A DNA stretch of 64,000 bases from Sulfuricurvum sp. PD_MW2 (GTDB lineage Bacteria > Campylobacterota > Campylobacteria > Campylobacterales > Sulfurimonadaceae), in assembly GCF_002633015.1 (NCBI RefSeq), contig NZ_NSIU01000001.1, positions 62,001 through 126,000 of the forward strand, given 5' to 3'. A program made the translations under genes and the position numbers. The notes beneath the pieces are model-generated. The model was not told the origin of the DNA and did no database searches. It was given only the letters and a program-made list of their open reading frames with translations. The stretch's first letter is position 1; each line of letters starts with the position of its first letter. This document shows, piece by piece, positions 44,179 to 53,693 of this stretch.

Positions 44179-45482
44179 CTCTCAAGTTCTTCACCATCGT
44201 CGATCAACGATGATGGTAAAAGTTTTTTAGGCTTCAATCCCAGCTTTCGCATTGATTCTACACGGCGGATGAGATTGCCTTTTCCGCTACTGAGCTTATT
44301 CATCGCCCCCTCATAACTTTTCTGAGTACGGGCGATCTGTTCGCCGATCTTCTCCATATCCTCGACAAACGCCACCAGTTTCTCATACAACGCTTCAGCC
44401 GATTCAGCTATCGCTTTGGCGTTACGCTCTTGATATTCGCTTCGCCAGATATGCTCGATGGTACGGAGCGTTACGAGTAAAGTAGAGGGAGAAACCACAA
44501 CGATATTTTGCTCATATGCCGTTTTGAAAAACGTATTATCTTGCTCCAATGCCAATAAAAATGCCCCCTCTATCGGCATAAACAGTAATACAAAATCGAG
44601 AGTTCGTACACCGCTAAGCTGCTCGTAACGTTTGTTGCTCAACCCTTTGATATGGCTGTGGATCGAGAGAAGGTGCTGTTTGAGCGCATGAGCTCGTTCC
44701 TCATCACTCTCGGCACGGATAAACGCATCATAAGCAATCAATGAGACTTTGGAATCGATAATGATGTCTTTGTTTTGCGGGAGATGAACAATCACATCGG
44801 GACGAAATTTTTTCCCCTCTTCATCACTCAGCGTACTTTGGATCTCATATTCATGCCCCTCACGCAATCCAGATTCTTCAAGGATACGTTCCAGTACGAT
44901 TTCTCCCCAGTTTCCTTGGGTTTTATTCTCCCCCTTGAGCGCTTGGGTGAGATTGATCGCATCTTGGCTGAGACGTTCGTTGAGGGTTTTTAGACGCACT
45001 ATTTCATCTTTGATACTTTGGCGTTCTTTGGCATCGTGGATAAATTGCTCTTTGCTTTGGGTTGCGAATTGGGCGATCTGCTCACGAAACGGTTTGAGCA
45101 GCAGATCCAATCCTTTGGTGTGCGCTTCATCGAATGTTTTCGCTTTTTGCTCGAAAATCTGTGCAGCAAGTTGTTCAAACTGCATTTTCATCTGCACTTT
45201 GGCTTCGTCCAAAAGACGGATTTTTTCTTCAAATCCCCGAGACGACTCTTCGTGACGGGTATGGAGTACCGCATAATCGCGCTCAAGTGCATGATACTCT
45301 TTTTGCGCATTCTCTAAATCCGCTTGAATCTTTGATCTGAGTGTTTGCTCTTGCGTGCAGTATTCTTGCAGCTGCAATGCACGTGCTTCAAGAAGGGCAT
45401 AGTTTTGACGGGATTGATTCCACATCCATCCGAATGTTCCGGCGGCGATAAAGCCTAGTGTTGTTGCTATTTCGTATATCAT
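44175..45482 (-). CDS. rmuC: DNA recombination protein RmuC
   Basis: RmuC-family protein of 435 residues: an N-terminal membrane helix (about 4-18), a long coiled coil (to about 165), and the PD-D/ExK nuclease-like domain with GNWGEIVLERILEESGL and the DSKVS catalytic segment. In E. coli it limits DNA inversions. I chose the ATG at 45482 because it begins directly at the membrane helix; the longer frame to 45638 would run antisense through the YchJ gene. A TATAAT ends six bases before this ATG. Confidence 0.88.
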   Translation of the reverse strand: MIYEIATTLGFIAAGTFGWMWNQSRQNYALLEARALQLQEYCTQEQTLRSKIQADLENAQKEYHALERDYAVLHTRHEESSRGFEEKIRLLDEAKVQMKMQFEQLAAQIFEQKAKTFDEAHTKGLDLLLKPFREQIAQFATQSKEQFIHDAKERQSIKDEIVRLKTLNERLSQDAINLTQALKGENKTQGNWGEIVLERILEESGLREGHEYEIQSTLSDEEGKKFRPDVIVHLPQNKDIIIDSKVSLIAYDAFIRAESDEERAHALKQHLLSIHSHIKGLSNKRYEQLSGVRTLDFVLLFMPIEGAFLLALEQDNTFFKTAYEQNIVVVSPSTLLVTLRTIEHIWRSEYQERNAKAIAESAEALYEKLVAFVEDMEKIGEQIARTQKSYEGAMNKLSSGKGNLIRRVESMRKLGLKPKKLLPSSLIDDGEELES

Positions 45483-45488
45483 AGGGTG

Positions 45489-45494
45489 ATTATA
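45489..45494 (-). promoter_or_regulatory. -10 box placing the rmuC start at its own ATG
   Basis: TATAAT on the minus strand ends six bases before the ATG at 45482; TTTACC stands 17 bases upstream as a weak -35. No ribosome-binding site is present. Confidence 0.5.
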
Positions 45495-45544
45495 ACCCAT
45501 GAGAGCTAAGAGGTAAAAAAGTTGGCATTCTGTAAGATATACGT

Positions 45545-45943
45545 ATGAAAGTATCTGCAAATGCTCCCTGCCCGTGTCACAGCGGCGAAAAATACAAAAA
45601 ATGTTGCCAACCCTATCATAAAGGGATATACCCCGCAAATGCTCAAAAGCTCATGCGTTCACGCTACAGCGCTTTTGCTTTGGGATTGGCAGAGTATATT
45701 ATGAGCACAACCCATCCGAATAATCCCGATTACACGGATGCACGTGAGGCTTGGAGAGAAAGTATCCTTGATTTCTCCAAACAGACACGATTCATCGACT
45801 TGAAGATTATTGAGTTTATTGATGGGGATAGCGAAGCGTTTGTAACGTTTGAAGCGATATTGGATCACGGTATTTTGAAAGAGAAAAGCCGCTTTTTAAA
45901 ACCTGAGAATAAATGGCTTTACGAAAGCGGTTTTTTTAGCTAA
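45545..45943 (+). CDS. YchJ family SEC-C metal-binding protein
   Basis: A 132-residue protein beginning with a Cys-rich segment, CPCHSGEKYKKCCQPYH, the SEC-C zinc-binding motif, followed by the YchJ domain with LMRSRYSAFALG and FVTFEA. The family's molecular role is not known. It is a single gene, divergent from rmuC and converging on the FGE-like gene. Confidence 0.85.
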   Translation: MKVSANAPCPCHSGEKYKKCCQPYHKGIYPANAQKLMRSRYSAFALGLAEYIMSTTHPNNPDYTDAREAWRESILDFSKQTRFIDLKIIEFIDGDSEAFVTFEAILDHGILKEKSRFLKPENKWLYESGFFS

Positions 45944-45944
45944 A

Positions 45945-46748
45945 TTATTTAAACGGATCCCCGTTGATGACCAGACGCAACCCCGTTTCATTGGAAGCGT
46001 AATCGGGTCGCGAATATCCCCGAAATGAGCTGCGCAGACACATATATCCCGTTTTATAGCTCCCGCCTCGTCGTACTTTAAACGACTCGGCCTCTGCCCC
46101 CCCGATACGGGGACTGCCATCATTGGGGGCTCCGTTATAGTTGGCAAAAAAGTCGTCTTCGCACCATTCCCAAACGTTTCCGAGCAGATCATAAATACCT
46201 AAACGGTTAGGTTGTCTCGACCCGACCGCTGCCGTTCGCATATTTGCGGTATATTCATAGATCGCATAATCATCCAGCTGTGCTTCGGAATCTCCAAACG
46301 TAAAACGGGTATTTCCCCCCGCTTTGGCGACGTATTCCCATTGTGCTTCGGTAGGGAGAGCATAAAAACGTGTCTTACCCTCATAGCGGTTGATCAATTC
46401 AACATACGCTTTAGCATCAAACCAGCTCACCTGCTCTACCGGATGACGGCGGGAATTCTCTTCTTCTACTTTATCGTTTTTAAAAAATGAAGGGTTGACG
46501 CGGGTTAGTTTAAAATACTGCTCCTGCGTTACAGGATATTTCGAAATCCAAAATCCATTCAGTTTTACCGGGTGTTCAGGAGACTCAACATCGCCGCCTT
46601 CATTATAGCGGGGATTTCGTCCCATGATAAACTCACCGGCATCGATATAAAGAAACTCCATTCCGATCGAATTGGTAAAGTCTCTGGGAGTCTCTACCGC
46701 CTCTGCAGATGAAGCTGCTTCATTTTTCTTTTTTAAAAAATCGAACAA
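45945..46748 (-). CDS. formylglycine-generating enzyme-like (SUMF1/FGE-sulfatase) protein
   Basis: A 267-residue soluble protein with the FGE fold: GMEFLYIDAGEFIMG, HPVEQVSWFDAKAYVELI, YALPTEAQWEYVAKAG and LLGNVWEWC. The catalytic region GGSYKTGYMCLRSSFRGYSR keeps one Cys but not the second of the FGE pair, so it is probably not a sulfatase-maturing enzyme. The translation start is TTG at 46748, supported by AAAGG six bases upstream. No sulfatase gene is nearby. Its function is unknown. Confidence 0.82.
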   Translation of the reverse strand: MFDFLKKKNEAASSAEAVETPRDFTNSIGMEFLYIDAGEFIMGRNPRYNEGGDVESPEHPVKLNGFWISKYPVTQEQYFKLTRVNPSFFKNDKVEEENSRRHPVEQVSWFDAKAYVELINRYEGKTRFYALPTEAQWEYVAKAGGNTRFTFGDSEAQLDDYAIYEYTANMRTAAVGSRQPNRLGIYDLLGNVWEWCEDDFFANYNGAPNDGSPRIGGAEAESFKVRRGGSYKTGYMCLRSSFRGYSRPDYASNETGLRLVINGDPFK

Positions 46749-46834
46749 GATGAACCTTTTGAAACATGTTTATTTATCTTACTATCTAACCTTATAGCAA
46801 AAATCGTTCACATCTTATTTCAAACCTATTATTT

Positions 46835-48460
46835 TCACTCTTTAAACTGATTCATATGGGTATTGAGATTTTCGGTCATAGCACTCAAGTGTTCAGCCGC
46901 AGACGCGATCTCTTCTACACTGCGGGCGTTGGAACCGCTTAGTTTATTGATCTGATGTATTTCACTGTTGATCACATCAATCATCTCTGCTGTATGTGCG
47001 AGAATCGAAACTGTCTCTTCCGTTGTTTTGGTTGCCACAATCATTGTTGATGACGCTCGTGAAATCTCATCTTCTACTTCATTCGATATTTTTGCGAGTT
47101 CGTTCATGTTTTTAGAGCTTAGATTCATCTCTTCGCTGGTTTCAATGATCGCTTGGACAATGACATTAATCGTGGATTGGATCTCGACCAAACTTTTTTG
47201 CGTTCGTTCCGCGAGTTTACGCACCTCATCGGCAACTACCGCAAAGCCTCGACCATGTTCACCGGCACGGGCTGCTTCAATCGCTGCGTTTAGGGCGAGG
47301 AGATTCGTCTGCTCGGCGATATCGGAAATGATTTCGAGAATCTCTTTGACTTGCTTAGTGTCGTTGCTGAGCTGATGGATGCGATCAGCCATCTCATTTT
47401 CTGTTTGAGAATTTTTTTCTACCTGTGTCGTCAACGCGGTTATCTTAGAAGCTGTTTTGCTCAGAGCGCTGCCGACGGCAACGATCTCCCCTTTATTGCG
47501 ATCGGCTTGTTCAATAATATGCTGAGTGTCTTTGTTTATTTCACCGATCTCATTTGCAACTTGATTGATGACACCAACCGTCTGTTCAACCGTTTTTCCG
47601 ACTTGAGTCGATGAGGATGATAGCTGAAATGCAACAGAGGCGTTTTCATTCGATGTATTTTTAGCTTCCCCGATAAACTTTCTAAGTTTTAACCGGAGAT
47701 CTTCTATCTGAACCGTAATACGAGAGAGTTCGTTATTCCCTTTGGCCTTAAACGGCTCACTCAAATTCAGTGCTGCAATGTGACTGATTTGAGACAAAAG
47801 CGGAGTTACTTCATCCAATACCAAAGCGATCAACCCAAATCCGACGACAACCACCGCTAAAACCAAGAAAGAAAATAAAAAATTCGAATTCTTTGCCGAA
47901 TCGGCATTATTTGAGAGTTGAACCGATCCGTTTTCAACGTCTTTGATGTGTGCATCACTCCAGCTGTTTAATTGGGTACTTAGTTTTTCGGCATACGGAT
48001 CCACTTTTCCCATCCATGCATTACCTGCATCAGGCCCTCCGGCAATATACGCATCCGCCATTTTTTTCCCGATGACGTAATATTCCGCTAGATCTCGTTT
48101 GAACTGCTCCAACTCCCTTTTTTTGGCACCGTCATTTTTTTCGGCTGCAATCATTTGATCCAAAAGAGCATTTGCGCTTTGATAATAACTCTCAGCTTCT
48201 TTAAACCCATCATCATACCCTTTGGCTCCCCGTGTTGCCGAAATATCGGTCAACCACTGCTGTATCTGGATAACATCGATTTTCAAAGTGATATAGTTCA
48301 TTGCCTGGGGAATCGTCTCTTTGCTCTGTACTTCCAGTTTTTTGCCCATTTCTGACGCGTTCATATACATATTCACACTGCTTAGAACGAGGAAAAAAGC
48401 GATAATCCCCAAAATAATTTTCAACATCGTACGAATCGAGATCTGATACAACCAGCCCAT
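46835..48460 (-). CDS. methyl-accepting chemotaxis protein
   Basis: A 541-residue chemoreceptor: membrane helix (about 12-32), periplasmic sensor that looks like a four-helix bundle (about 33-188), second helix (about 190-212), a HAMP-like stretch, and the signalling domain with the conserved hairpin [19 protein letters not shown] near residue 400. It lacks a C-terminal CheR/CheB pentapeptide. It should feed the CheV/CheA/CheW set found at 28.5-32.5 kb. The ligand is not known. Confidence 0.92.
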   Translation of the reverse strand: MGWLYQISIRTMLKIILGIIAFFLVLSSVNMYMNASEMGKKLEVQSKETIPQAMNYITLKIDVIQIQQWLTDISATRGAKGYDDGFKEAESYYQSANALLDQMIAAEKNDGAKKRELEQFKRDLAEYYVIGKKMADAYIAGGPDAGNAWMGKVDPYAEKLSTQLNSWSDAHIKDVENGSVQLSNNADSAKNSNFLFSFLVLAVVVVGFGLIALVLDEVTPLLSQISHIAALNLSEPFKAKGNNELSRITVQIEDLRLKLRKFIGEAKNTSNENASVAFQLSSSSTQVGKTVEQTVGVINQVANEIGEINKDTQHIIEQADRNKGEIVAVGSALSKTASKITALTTQVEKNSQTENEMADRIHQLSNDTKQVKEILEIISDIAEQTNLLALNAAIEAARAGEHGRGFAVVADEVRKLAERTQKSLVEIQSTINVIVQAIIETSEEMNLSSKNMNELAKISNEVEDEISRASSTMIVATKTTEETVSILAHTAEMIDVINSEIHQINKLSGSNARSVEEIASAAEHLSAMTENLNTHMNQFKE

Positions 48461-48557
48461 ATACTGCCACCCTTTTTATATAAGTTTTTCTTCTTAGAAT
48501 ATTCTTGGCTACATACTCCCCAATAATTACTAAATTCTTTCTGAAATTGCCTTTTTC

Positions 48558-48587
48558 TTGACAACCTGCTTAGGGATAGTTTATAAT
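48558..48587 (+). promoter_or_regulatory. sigma-70 promoter of rho
   Basis: A perfect TTGACA (48558-48563) and a perfect TATAAT (48582-48587) are 18 bases apart. Transcription would begin about 80 bases before rho, leaving a leader with no strong hairpin. Positions 48461-48557 otherwise hold nothing recognised. Confidence 0.8.
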
Positions 48588-48672
48588 GTCGTTATTAAAA
48601 AATGACCTGTCAATGACATCTCACCCAAAACTCGCCGATTTAATCCACACTCTATAGTAAGGCATTCACCGC

Positions 48673-49998
48673 ATGAGCGAAAACTCAAAAACTCCCCGTA
48701 ATAACTCGAAAAATCGTACCCACATACCAGTTGACGGATTCACAATTGAAGCACTCCGTACCAAAAAGCTTGAAGATCTCCTCGAAATTGCTGCGTCACT
48801 CAACATCGAAGACCCCAATGAACTAAAACGCCAAGATTTGATTTTTGAAATTCTCAAAACACAGGTTCAACAAGGGGGATTCATCCTCTTTACCGGTATT
48901 TTGGAAATCATGCAAGACGGGTATGGTTTCTTGCGCGCCGTCGATCAATCTTTCAGTGACTCGATGCACGATGCGTACGTATCCAGTACCCAAATCCGCC
49001 GCTTTGCTCTTCGTAACGGGGATATTGTTACAGGACAAGTGCGCGCACCGAAAGACCAAGAGCGTTATTACGCTCTCCTCAAAGTCGAAGCGATCAACTA
49101 TCTCCCGCCCGAAGAGTCTAAAAAACGTCCACTCTTTGAAAACCTCACACCACTCTATGCATTGGAGCAAATCAAACTCGAGTATCAACCAACCAAACTC
49201 ACCGGCCGTATGATGGATCTTTTCGCTCCGATCGGTAAAGGGCAGCGCGGATTGATCGTCGCACCTCCGCGTTCAGGGAAAACTGAACTTATGAAAGAGA
49301 TTGCACACGGTATCACCAATAACCATCCTGAAATCGAGTTGATGGTTCTTCTTGTTGATGAGCGTCCGGAAGAGGTAACCGATATGGAGCGCTCCGTCAA
49401 AGGAGAAGTGTACAGTTCAACGTTTGATGAACCGGCAAAAAACCATGTCAAAGTCGCTGAAATGGTGATCGAGCGGGCAAAACGCCGCGTCGAGCTTGGT
49501 AAAGATGTTGTGATCCTCCTCGACTCAATCACCCGTCTTGCCCGTGCGTACAATACCGTCACACCATCGAGCGGAAAAGTCCTCTCGGGTGGGGTGGATG
49601 CCAATGCATTGCACAAACCAAAACGATTCTTCGGTGCTGCCCGTAACATCGAAAACGGCGGGAGTTTAACAATTATTGCGACTGCGCTTGTTGAAACGGG
49701 AAGCCGAATGGATGAAGTTATTTTCGAAGAGTTCAAAGGGACCGGTAACTCCGAGATTGTCCTCAGCCGTAAAATCTCCGACCGCCGTATCTTCCCTGCA
49801 ATCGATATTCTCAAATCGGGAACACGTAAAGAAGAGCTTCTCATCGGCCCTGAAATCTTGCAAAAAGTATTCGTTCTTCGTTCTATGCTTCATAAGCAAG
49901 AAGACGAAGTTGAAGCGCTCCGCTTCCTCTATAATACAATGCTCAAAAGCAAATCCAATATCGAATTTCTTGAAAGCATGAACGCCGAATCCAAATAA
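48673..49998 (+). CDS. rho: transcription termination factor Rho
   Basis: The hexameric RNA helicase that ends transcription. After a short N-terminal tail come the Rho-N domain (about 30-65), a cold-shock RNA-binding domain ([15 protein letters not shown]), and the RecA-like motor with APPRSGKTE (Walker A), [13 protein letters not shown], and the Q and R loops ([21 protein letters not shown]). Length 441 is slightly longer than E. coli. It starts a rightward run with murI and dnaX. Confidence 0.97.
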   Translation: MSENSKTPRNNSKNRTHIPVDGFTIEALRTKKLEDLLEIAASLNIEDPNELKRQDLIFEILKTQVQQGGFILFTGILEIMQDGYGFLRAVDQSFSDSMHDAYVSSTQIRRFALRNGDIVTGQVRAPKDQERYYALLKVEAINYLPPEESKKRPLFENLTPLYALEQIKLEYQPTKLTGRMMDLFAPIGKGQRGLIVAPPRSGKTELMKEIAHGITNNHPEIELMVLLVDERPEEVTDMERSVKGEVYSSTFDEPAKNHVKVAEMVIERAKRRVELGKDVVILLDSITRLARAYNTVTPSSGKVLSGGVDANALHKPKRFFGAARNIENGGSLTIIATALVETGSRMDEVIFEEFKGTGNSEIVLSRKISDRRIFPAIDILKSGTRKEELLIGPEILQKVFVLRSMLHKQEDEVEALRFLYNTMLKSKSNIEFLESMNAESK

Positions 49999-50011
49999 TG
50001 GAAATACTAAA

Positions 50012-50098
50012 ATGAGCAAAGCCCATTTTAGCAGCAGGGACAAGTTTGTCCCTTGCAACCCCCTGAAGCTACCGGCACGTCTGCCGGAGATAAATTAA
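50012..50098 (+). other. three-hairpin element with a 28-codon frame between rho and murI
   Basis: Three hairpins follow each other: TAAAATG/CATTTTA (50007-50030 region), AGGGACAA/TTGTCCCT (around 50036-50053), and CCGGCA/TGCCGG (around 50072-50087). The same stretch reads as 28 codons from an ATG at 50012 to a TAA at 50096, with no good ribosome-binding site. It is GC-richer than nearby spacers. It could be a terminator-like or REP-like repeat, a structured RNA, or a small gene. No second copy was found in this window by eye. Confidence 0.5.
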
Positions 50099-50102
50099 TA
50101 CC

Positions 50103-50891
50103 ATGACCATTGGGGTATTCGATTCGGGACTCGGAGGTCTCACGATCGTTGCTACTATGCGCTCTCAATTACCGGGAGCGAACATTATCTACATCGCCGA
50201 TACTGCAAATGCCCCCTATGGTGAAAAAACCAAAGAACAAATTTTAAACTATTCCATACACATCACAGACTATCTGGTTGAACACCACCACATCGATGCC
50301 CTCGTCGTCGCATGCAATACCGCCACCTCCGCTGCTATTATCGAACTGCGCGAACGCTATAGCAACCTTATTATTGTGGGAACCGAACCGGGTCTTAAAC
50401 CGGCCATTTCCCACTCCGAGACGAAAAAAGTGGGAGTTTTAGCCACCCCAGCAACACTCGAGGGTGAAAAATACAAAGCACTTGTCGCGATGCTGAGCAA
50501 TCACTACCACGTAGAGGTGTTTGAGCAGCCCTGCCCCGGTCTTGTGCAACAGATTGAATCGGGAGAAACAACGAGCGATAAAACCCTCTCAATGCTCGAA
50601 ACATGGCTATCCCCGATGCGCGATCATAACGTCGATACCATTGTTTTGGGATGTACCCACTATCCGCTGGTCAAAGAGAGTATTCAAAGAGTAATGCGTC
50701 GCTCGATCACCTTCATCGACAGTGCCGAAGGGGTGACCAAACGACTGATCTATCTGCTAAGCGAAAAAGGGCATGAATTCCACGGTAAAACCTCTCTGCA
50801 CCTCTTCTCTACCGGTCCGATTGATACCACAATGGTCGAGACGATTTTAGGCGAAAATTTTAGGGTATCCGTGATAAACTCTTTAAATTAA
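50103..50891 (+). CDS. murI: glutamate racemase
   Basis: Provides D-glutamate for peptidoglycan. The two catalytic Cys lie in VACNTATSA (about residue 70) and LGCTHYP (about residue 182), with FDSGLGG at the start. Length 262 is usual. It is followed by dnaX after 17 bases. Confidence 0.96.
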   Translation: MTIGVFDSGLGGLTIVATMRSQLPGANIIYIADTANAPYGEKTKEQILNYSIHITDYLVEHHHIDALVVACNTATSAAIIELRERYSNLIIVGTEPGLKPAISHSETKKVGVLATPATLEGEKYKALVAMLSNHYHVEVFEQPCPGLVQQIESGETTSDKTLSMLETWLSPMRDHNVDTIVLGCTHYPLVKESIQRVMRRSITFIDSAEGVTKRLIYLLSEKGHEFHGKTSLHLFSTGPIDTTMVETILGENFRVSVINSLN

Positions 50892-50908
50892 AAACGCGAA
50901 GAGGTTTT

Positions 50909-52564
50909 ATGAGCACATCCGAAGTTTTAGCACTGAAATACCGTCCGAGACGTTTCGAAGAGCTGATCGGTCAGGAGAGTATTTCTCAGACGCTTTCCCT
51001 TGCACTCGACTCTAAACGTCTCTCTCATGCGTACCTCTTTTCCGGACTTCGAGGATCGGGGAAAACCTCTACCGCACGTATTTTCGCCAAATCGCTCATT
51101 TGCGAAAACGGACCCACCTCCGCACCGTGTGACGTATGCAGCCACTGCGTCATGGCGAATGAAGGTCGCCATATCGATATCATTGAGATGGACGCCGCAT
51201 CCAGCCGCAAAATTGACGATATCCGAGATCTAATCGAACATACCAAATACCGCCCTGCCAGTGCCAACATCAAAATCTTCATCATCGATGAAGTCCACAT
51301 GCTCACCAAAGAGGCGCACAATGCCCTGCTTAAAACCCTCGAAGAGCCGCCGGAATACGTTAAGTTCATCCTCGCGACTACCGATCCGCTCAAACTTCCT
51401 CCGACGATTTTGAGCCGTACCCAGCACTTTCGTTTCAAACGTATTAGCCATCCCAACATCGTCCATCACCTCAGCCATATTCTCCATTTGGAGAATATCG
51501 AGTACCAAAACGAGGCACTCGATATTTTGGCGCGCAGCGGTTCGGGAAGTCTACGTGACACCCTCACTCTCCTCGATCAAGCAATCATCTACTCGAAAGG
51601 GTTCGTCGATGTCAAAACCGTTGCCGACATGTTGGGGCTCCTTGATCCGGATTATATCAGTCGTCTATTCGATTCCATTTTCGCGAAAGATCGAAATGCA
51701 CTGACCGCAATGCTCCAAGAACTCGAATCTTATGAGTCAGAGATGGTGATCGATGAACTGATCGCCTATCTCAAAGAGCGTTTATATGAGGGGGATCATC
51801 GTTTCAGTCCACTGGTAATCGAGCGTTTTTTCCGAATACTCAGCGATGCGAAAACCCTATTTGCAATCAATGCCGATGGCGGTTTTGTCGTAAGCCTTGC
51901 GCTGTTTAAAATGATCGAAGCCCTCAAAATCAAAGAGATCGATGATATGATCGAATCGCTCGAATCCCGCGTTACGCTTCACCCATCAACGCCGGCACCA
52001 ACTCGGAATGTATCAGAGCCAGAAATTCCGACAATCCACGTCACCCCTACTGCACCTGTAGTCAAATCACCGTTTGAGCAGTTGTGTGAGCGAATCAGCG
52101 ACCGCAGTGCCGAATTGGGAGAATGTTTTAAAAACAACGTTACCTTTATCGCGTATGAGAATGACACTCTCACATGGGAGAGCTGTGCGGAGGGGGAGGA
52201 TAAAGAACTGCTCAAAAACAGTTTCGGTATCATCCGTCAATTTGTCCGTGAAATTTACGGGCTCACAACACAGATCAAATCGAACGGATGTACGAAAGTA
52301 GCCGAAGAGCCTGCACTACGTGTTCCGGAAGAACCGTTTAGTGTATCCGAATCCGAAGAATCTTCCATGATAGATCCTATCGAAGAGATCCCTGCAGATT
52401 CCATGATCGAAGAGGTGGAAATCGGTATCGGAAGCTGTGTCAGCCAATGCGATGAGAGCAGTAACAAAGAGTTTGACGGAAGCGATATCCTAAAAGAGCC
52501 GATGATTGAAAAAGCGGCAACCCTTTTTGAGGCCACGAAAATCACGGTACAGTCGAAAGTTTGA
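50909..52564 (+). CDS. dnaX: DNA polymerase III subunit gamma/tau
   Basis: The clamp-loader ATPase. The AAA+ module (about 1-240) has GLRGSGKTSTARIF, the zinc-binding CDVCSHC segment and FIIDEVHMLTKEAHNALLK. A helical collar (to about 370) and a variable acidic tail follow. The 551-residue length fits a tau-like product. I looked for an A-rich slippery heptamer that would make a shorter gamma form and saw none. Confidence 0.93.
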   Translation: MSTSEVLALKYRPRRFEELIGQESISQTLSLALDSKRLSHAYLFSGLRGSGKTSTARIFAKSLICENGPTSAPCDVCSHCVMANEGRHIDIIEMDAASSRKIDDIRDLIEHTKYRPASANIKIFIIDEVHMLTKEAHNALLKTLEEPPEYVKFILATTDPLKLPPTILSRTQHFRFKRISHPNIVHHLSHILHLENIEYQNEALDILARSGSGSLRDTLTLLDQAIIYSKGFVDVKTVADMLGLLDPDYISRLFDSIFAKDRNALTAMLQELESYESEMVIDELIAYLKERLYEGDHRFSPLVIERFFRILSDAKTLFAINADGGFVVSLALFKMIEALKIKEIDDMIESLESRVTLHPSTPAPTRNVSEPEIPTIHVTPTAPVVKSPFEQLCERISDRSAELGECFKNNVTFIAYENDTLTWESCAEGEDKELLKNSFGIIRQFVREIYGLTTQIKSNGCTKVAEEPALRVPEEPFSVSESEESSMIDPIEEIPADSMIEEVEIGIGSCVSQCDESSNKEFDGSDILKEPMIEKAATLFEATKITVQSKV

Positions 52565-52572
52565 GCCTCCGC

Positions 52573-52601
52573 TTGCTATTAAGTTTTTATTCAGCTACAA
52601 T
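52573..52601 (+). promoter_or_regulatory. putative promoter of the cold-shock gene
   Basis: TTGCTA (52573-52578) and TACAAT (52596-52601) are 17 bases apart. Transcription would start near 52608, about 145 bases before the ATG. Confidence 0.6.
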
Positions 52602-52607
52602 ATCTTC

Positions 52608-52753
52608 CATAGAAAGATGATTTAGAGTCTCATCTTTGGTTTGCTTTTTATTGAAGACCTTTTAGTTATCAGTACGACCTGCCATAAGAACGCTCCACTT
52701 TATATTTTCGACCACTCCGATTTCGGAGTGTATACCACCAAAAGGCTCATATT
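52608..52753 (+). ncRNA. structured 5' leader of the cold-shock gene
   Basis: The leader of about 145 bases holds two clear hairpins: AAAGATGA/TCATCTTT (52613-52637, 9-base loop) and CACTCCG/CGGAGTG (52714-52731, 4-base loop). The second ends 22 bases before the ATG; AAAAGG follows as the ribosome-binding site. Long folded leaders govern temperature response of cspA in E. coli, so a similar role is plausible here. Confidence 0.5.
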
Positions 52754-52972
52754 ATGGCAGAAGTACTAAACGGAACTGTTAAATGGTTCAACAGCGAAAA
52801 AGGGTTTGGATTTATCCAACAAGATAACGGCGGTAAAGATGTATTCGTACACTTTCGCCAAGTAAACCGTTCAGGTTACGGCCGTGTTAACCTTGAAGAG
52901 GGTCAAAAAGTGACTTACGAAGTCGGTCAAGGCGAAAAAGGTCCACAAGCCGAAAACGTTACCGCTCTATAA
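52754..52972 (+). CDS. cold-shock family RNA-binding protein
   Basis: A 72-residue CspA-type protein with [16 protein letters not shown] (RNP1) and DVFVHF (RNP2), the single-stranded nucleic-acid-binding motifs. It acts as an RNA chaperone in the cytoplasm. It is a single gene with its own promoter, structured leader and a following hairpin. Whether it is cold-induced cannot be told from the sequence. Confidence 0.95.
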   Translation: MAEVLNGTVKWFNSEKGFGFIQQDNGGKDVFVHFRQVNRSGYGRVNLEEGQKVTYEVGQGEKGPQAENVTAL

Positions 52973-52980
52973 CTTCCTCT

Positions 52981-53000
52981 TAGGCAGATTTTTCTGCCTA
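52981..53000 (+). terminator. hairpin after the cold-shock gene
   Basis: An 8-bp perfect stem (TAGGCAGA/TCTGCCTA) with a TTTT loop begins 8 bases after the stop and is followed by TTCTCCC. The T tract is short, so termination may be partial. Confidence 0.55.
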
Positions 53001-53068
53001 TTCTCCCAAAATCATTTTACTAAGACACTATTGGGTGTTTTTCCGAATCGATTTAAAAGGAATACACC

Positions 53069-53254
53069 ATGGAAAGCAAAGAAGCTGTTTTAAAGGCTCT
53101 CAAAGAGGGTAAAAAACTTACCAGTAACGTCACAGGATTACAATATACACTGATCGCAGGACAACTCCACGCACGCAGCAATGAAAAAACCGACTGGCAC
53201 GAAAGTGAGTTATGTTTCGATAATCCTCCTTCATGGCTCAATCTCCGCGACTGA
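53069..53254 (+). CDS. unrecognised small protein, 61 aa
   Basis: A short gene with a good ribosome-binding site (AAAAGGA, 7 bases before the ATG). The product is charged and cytoplasmic, beginning MESKEAVLKALKEGKK and ending PPSWLNLRD. No motif is known to me. It lies between the cold-shock gene and a cupin gene on the same strand; read-through from the cold-shock promoter is possible. Confidence 0.65.
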   Translation: MESKEAVLKALKEGKKLTSNVTGLQYTLIAGQLHARSNEKTDWHESELCFDNPPSWLNLRD

Positions 53255-53321
53255 GTTTCCCTTTTAACTCCCCTATATTTTTTCTGTGTTACTCTAACGC
53301 ATCTTACCTTGCGAGGCACGT

Positions 53322-53681
53322 ATGTATTTGCACAAACACCTTGATACCATCGAAGCAGCTCCCCAAAAAGCGGGTCGCGGCGTAAGCATGAAAATGCTCC
53401 TCTCACCTGATGAATCGCCCAATTTTGCGATGCGTAACTTTATCATCGAAGCGGGTGGACATATGCCTCTGCATACCAATACGGTAGAACATGAACAATA
53501 CGTCCTCAGTGGGCGTGCACAGGTCGTGATCGGAGATAAAACGATTGAAGCGGGTGCGGGAGATGTACTGCTCATCCCCGCAGGAGTTCCCCACAGTTAT
53601 GAAACACTTGGAGAGGAAGCGTACAGTTTTCTCTGCCTCGTCCCAAAAGGGGTAGACGTTATCGAAGTGTTGGCGTGCTAA
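53322..53681 (+). CDS. cupin domain protein
   Basis: A 119-residue single-cupin protein. The metal-binding motifs are GGHMPLHTNTVEHEQYVLSG (His, His, Glu) and, at the end, PAGVPHSY (His). It probably binds a metal, but the substrate cannot be told. A GAGG ribosome-binding sequence lies just upstream. Confidence 0.85.
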   Translation: MYLHKHLDTIEAAPQKAGRGVSMKMLLSPDESPNFAMRNFIIEAGGHMPLHTNTVEHEQYVLSGRAQVVIGDKTIEAGAGDVLLIPAGVPHSYETLGEEAYSFLCLVPKGVDVIEVLAC

Positions 53682-53693
53682 AACGTTTCGGGA

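Noticed and set aside
45483-45638. Longer rmuC reading to 45638
   Set aside because: The added 52 codons run antisense to the YchJ gene, and the membrane helix begins right at the ATG at 45482.
48461-48672. tRNA or small RNA gene in the spacer before rho
   Set aside because: No cloverleaf, no T-loop GTTCGA-type sequence and no strong hairpin; the spacer is explained by the rho promoter and leader.
50909-52564. Programmed frameshift in dnaX
   Set aside because: I looked for an A AAA AAG-type slippery run in the expected region and saw none; a single long product is the simplest reading.
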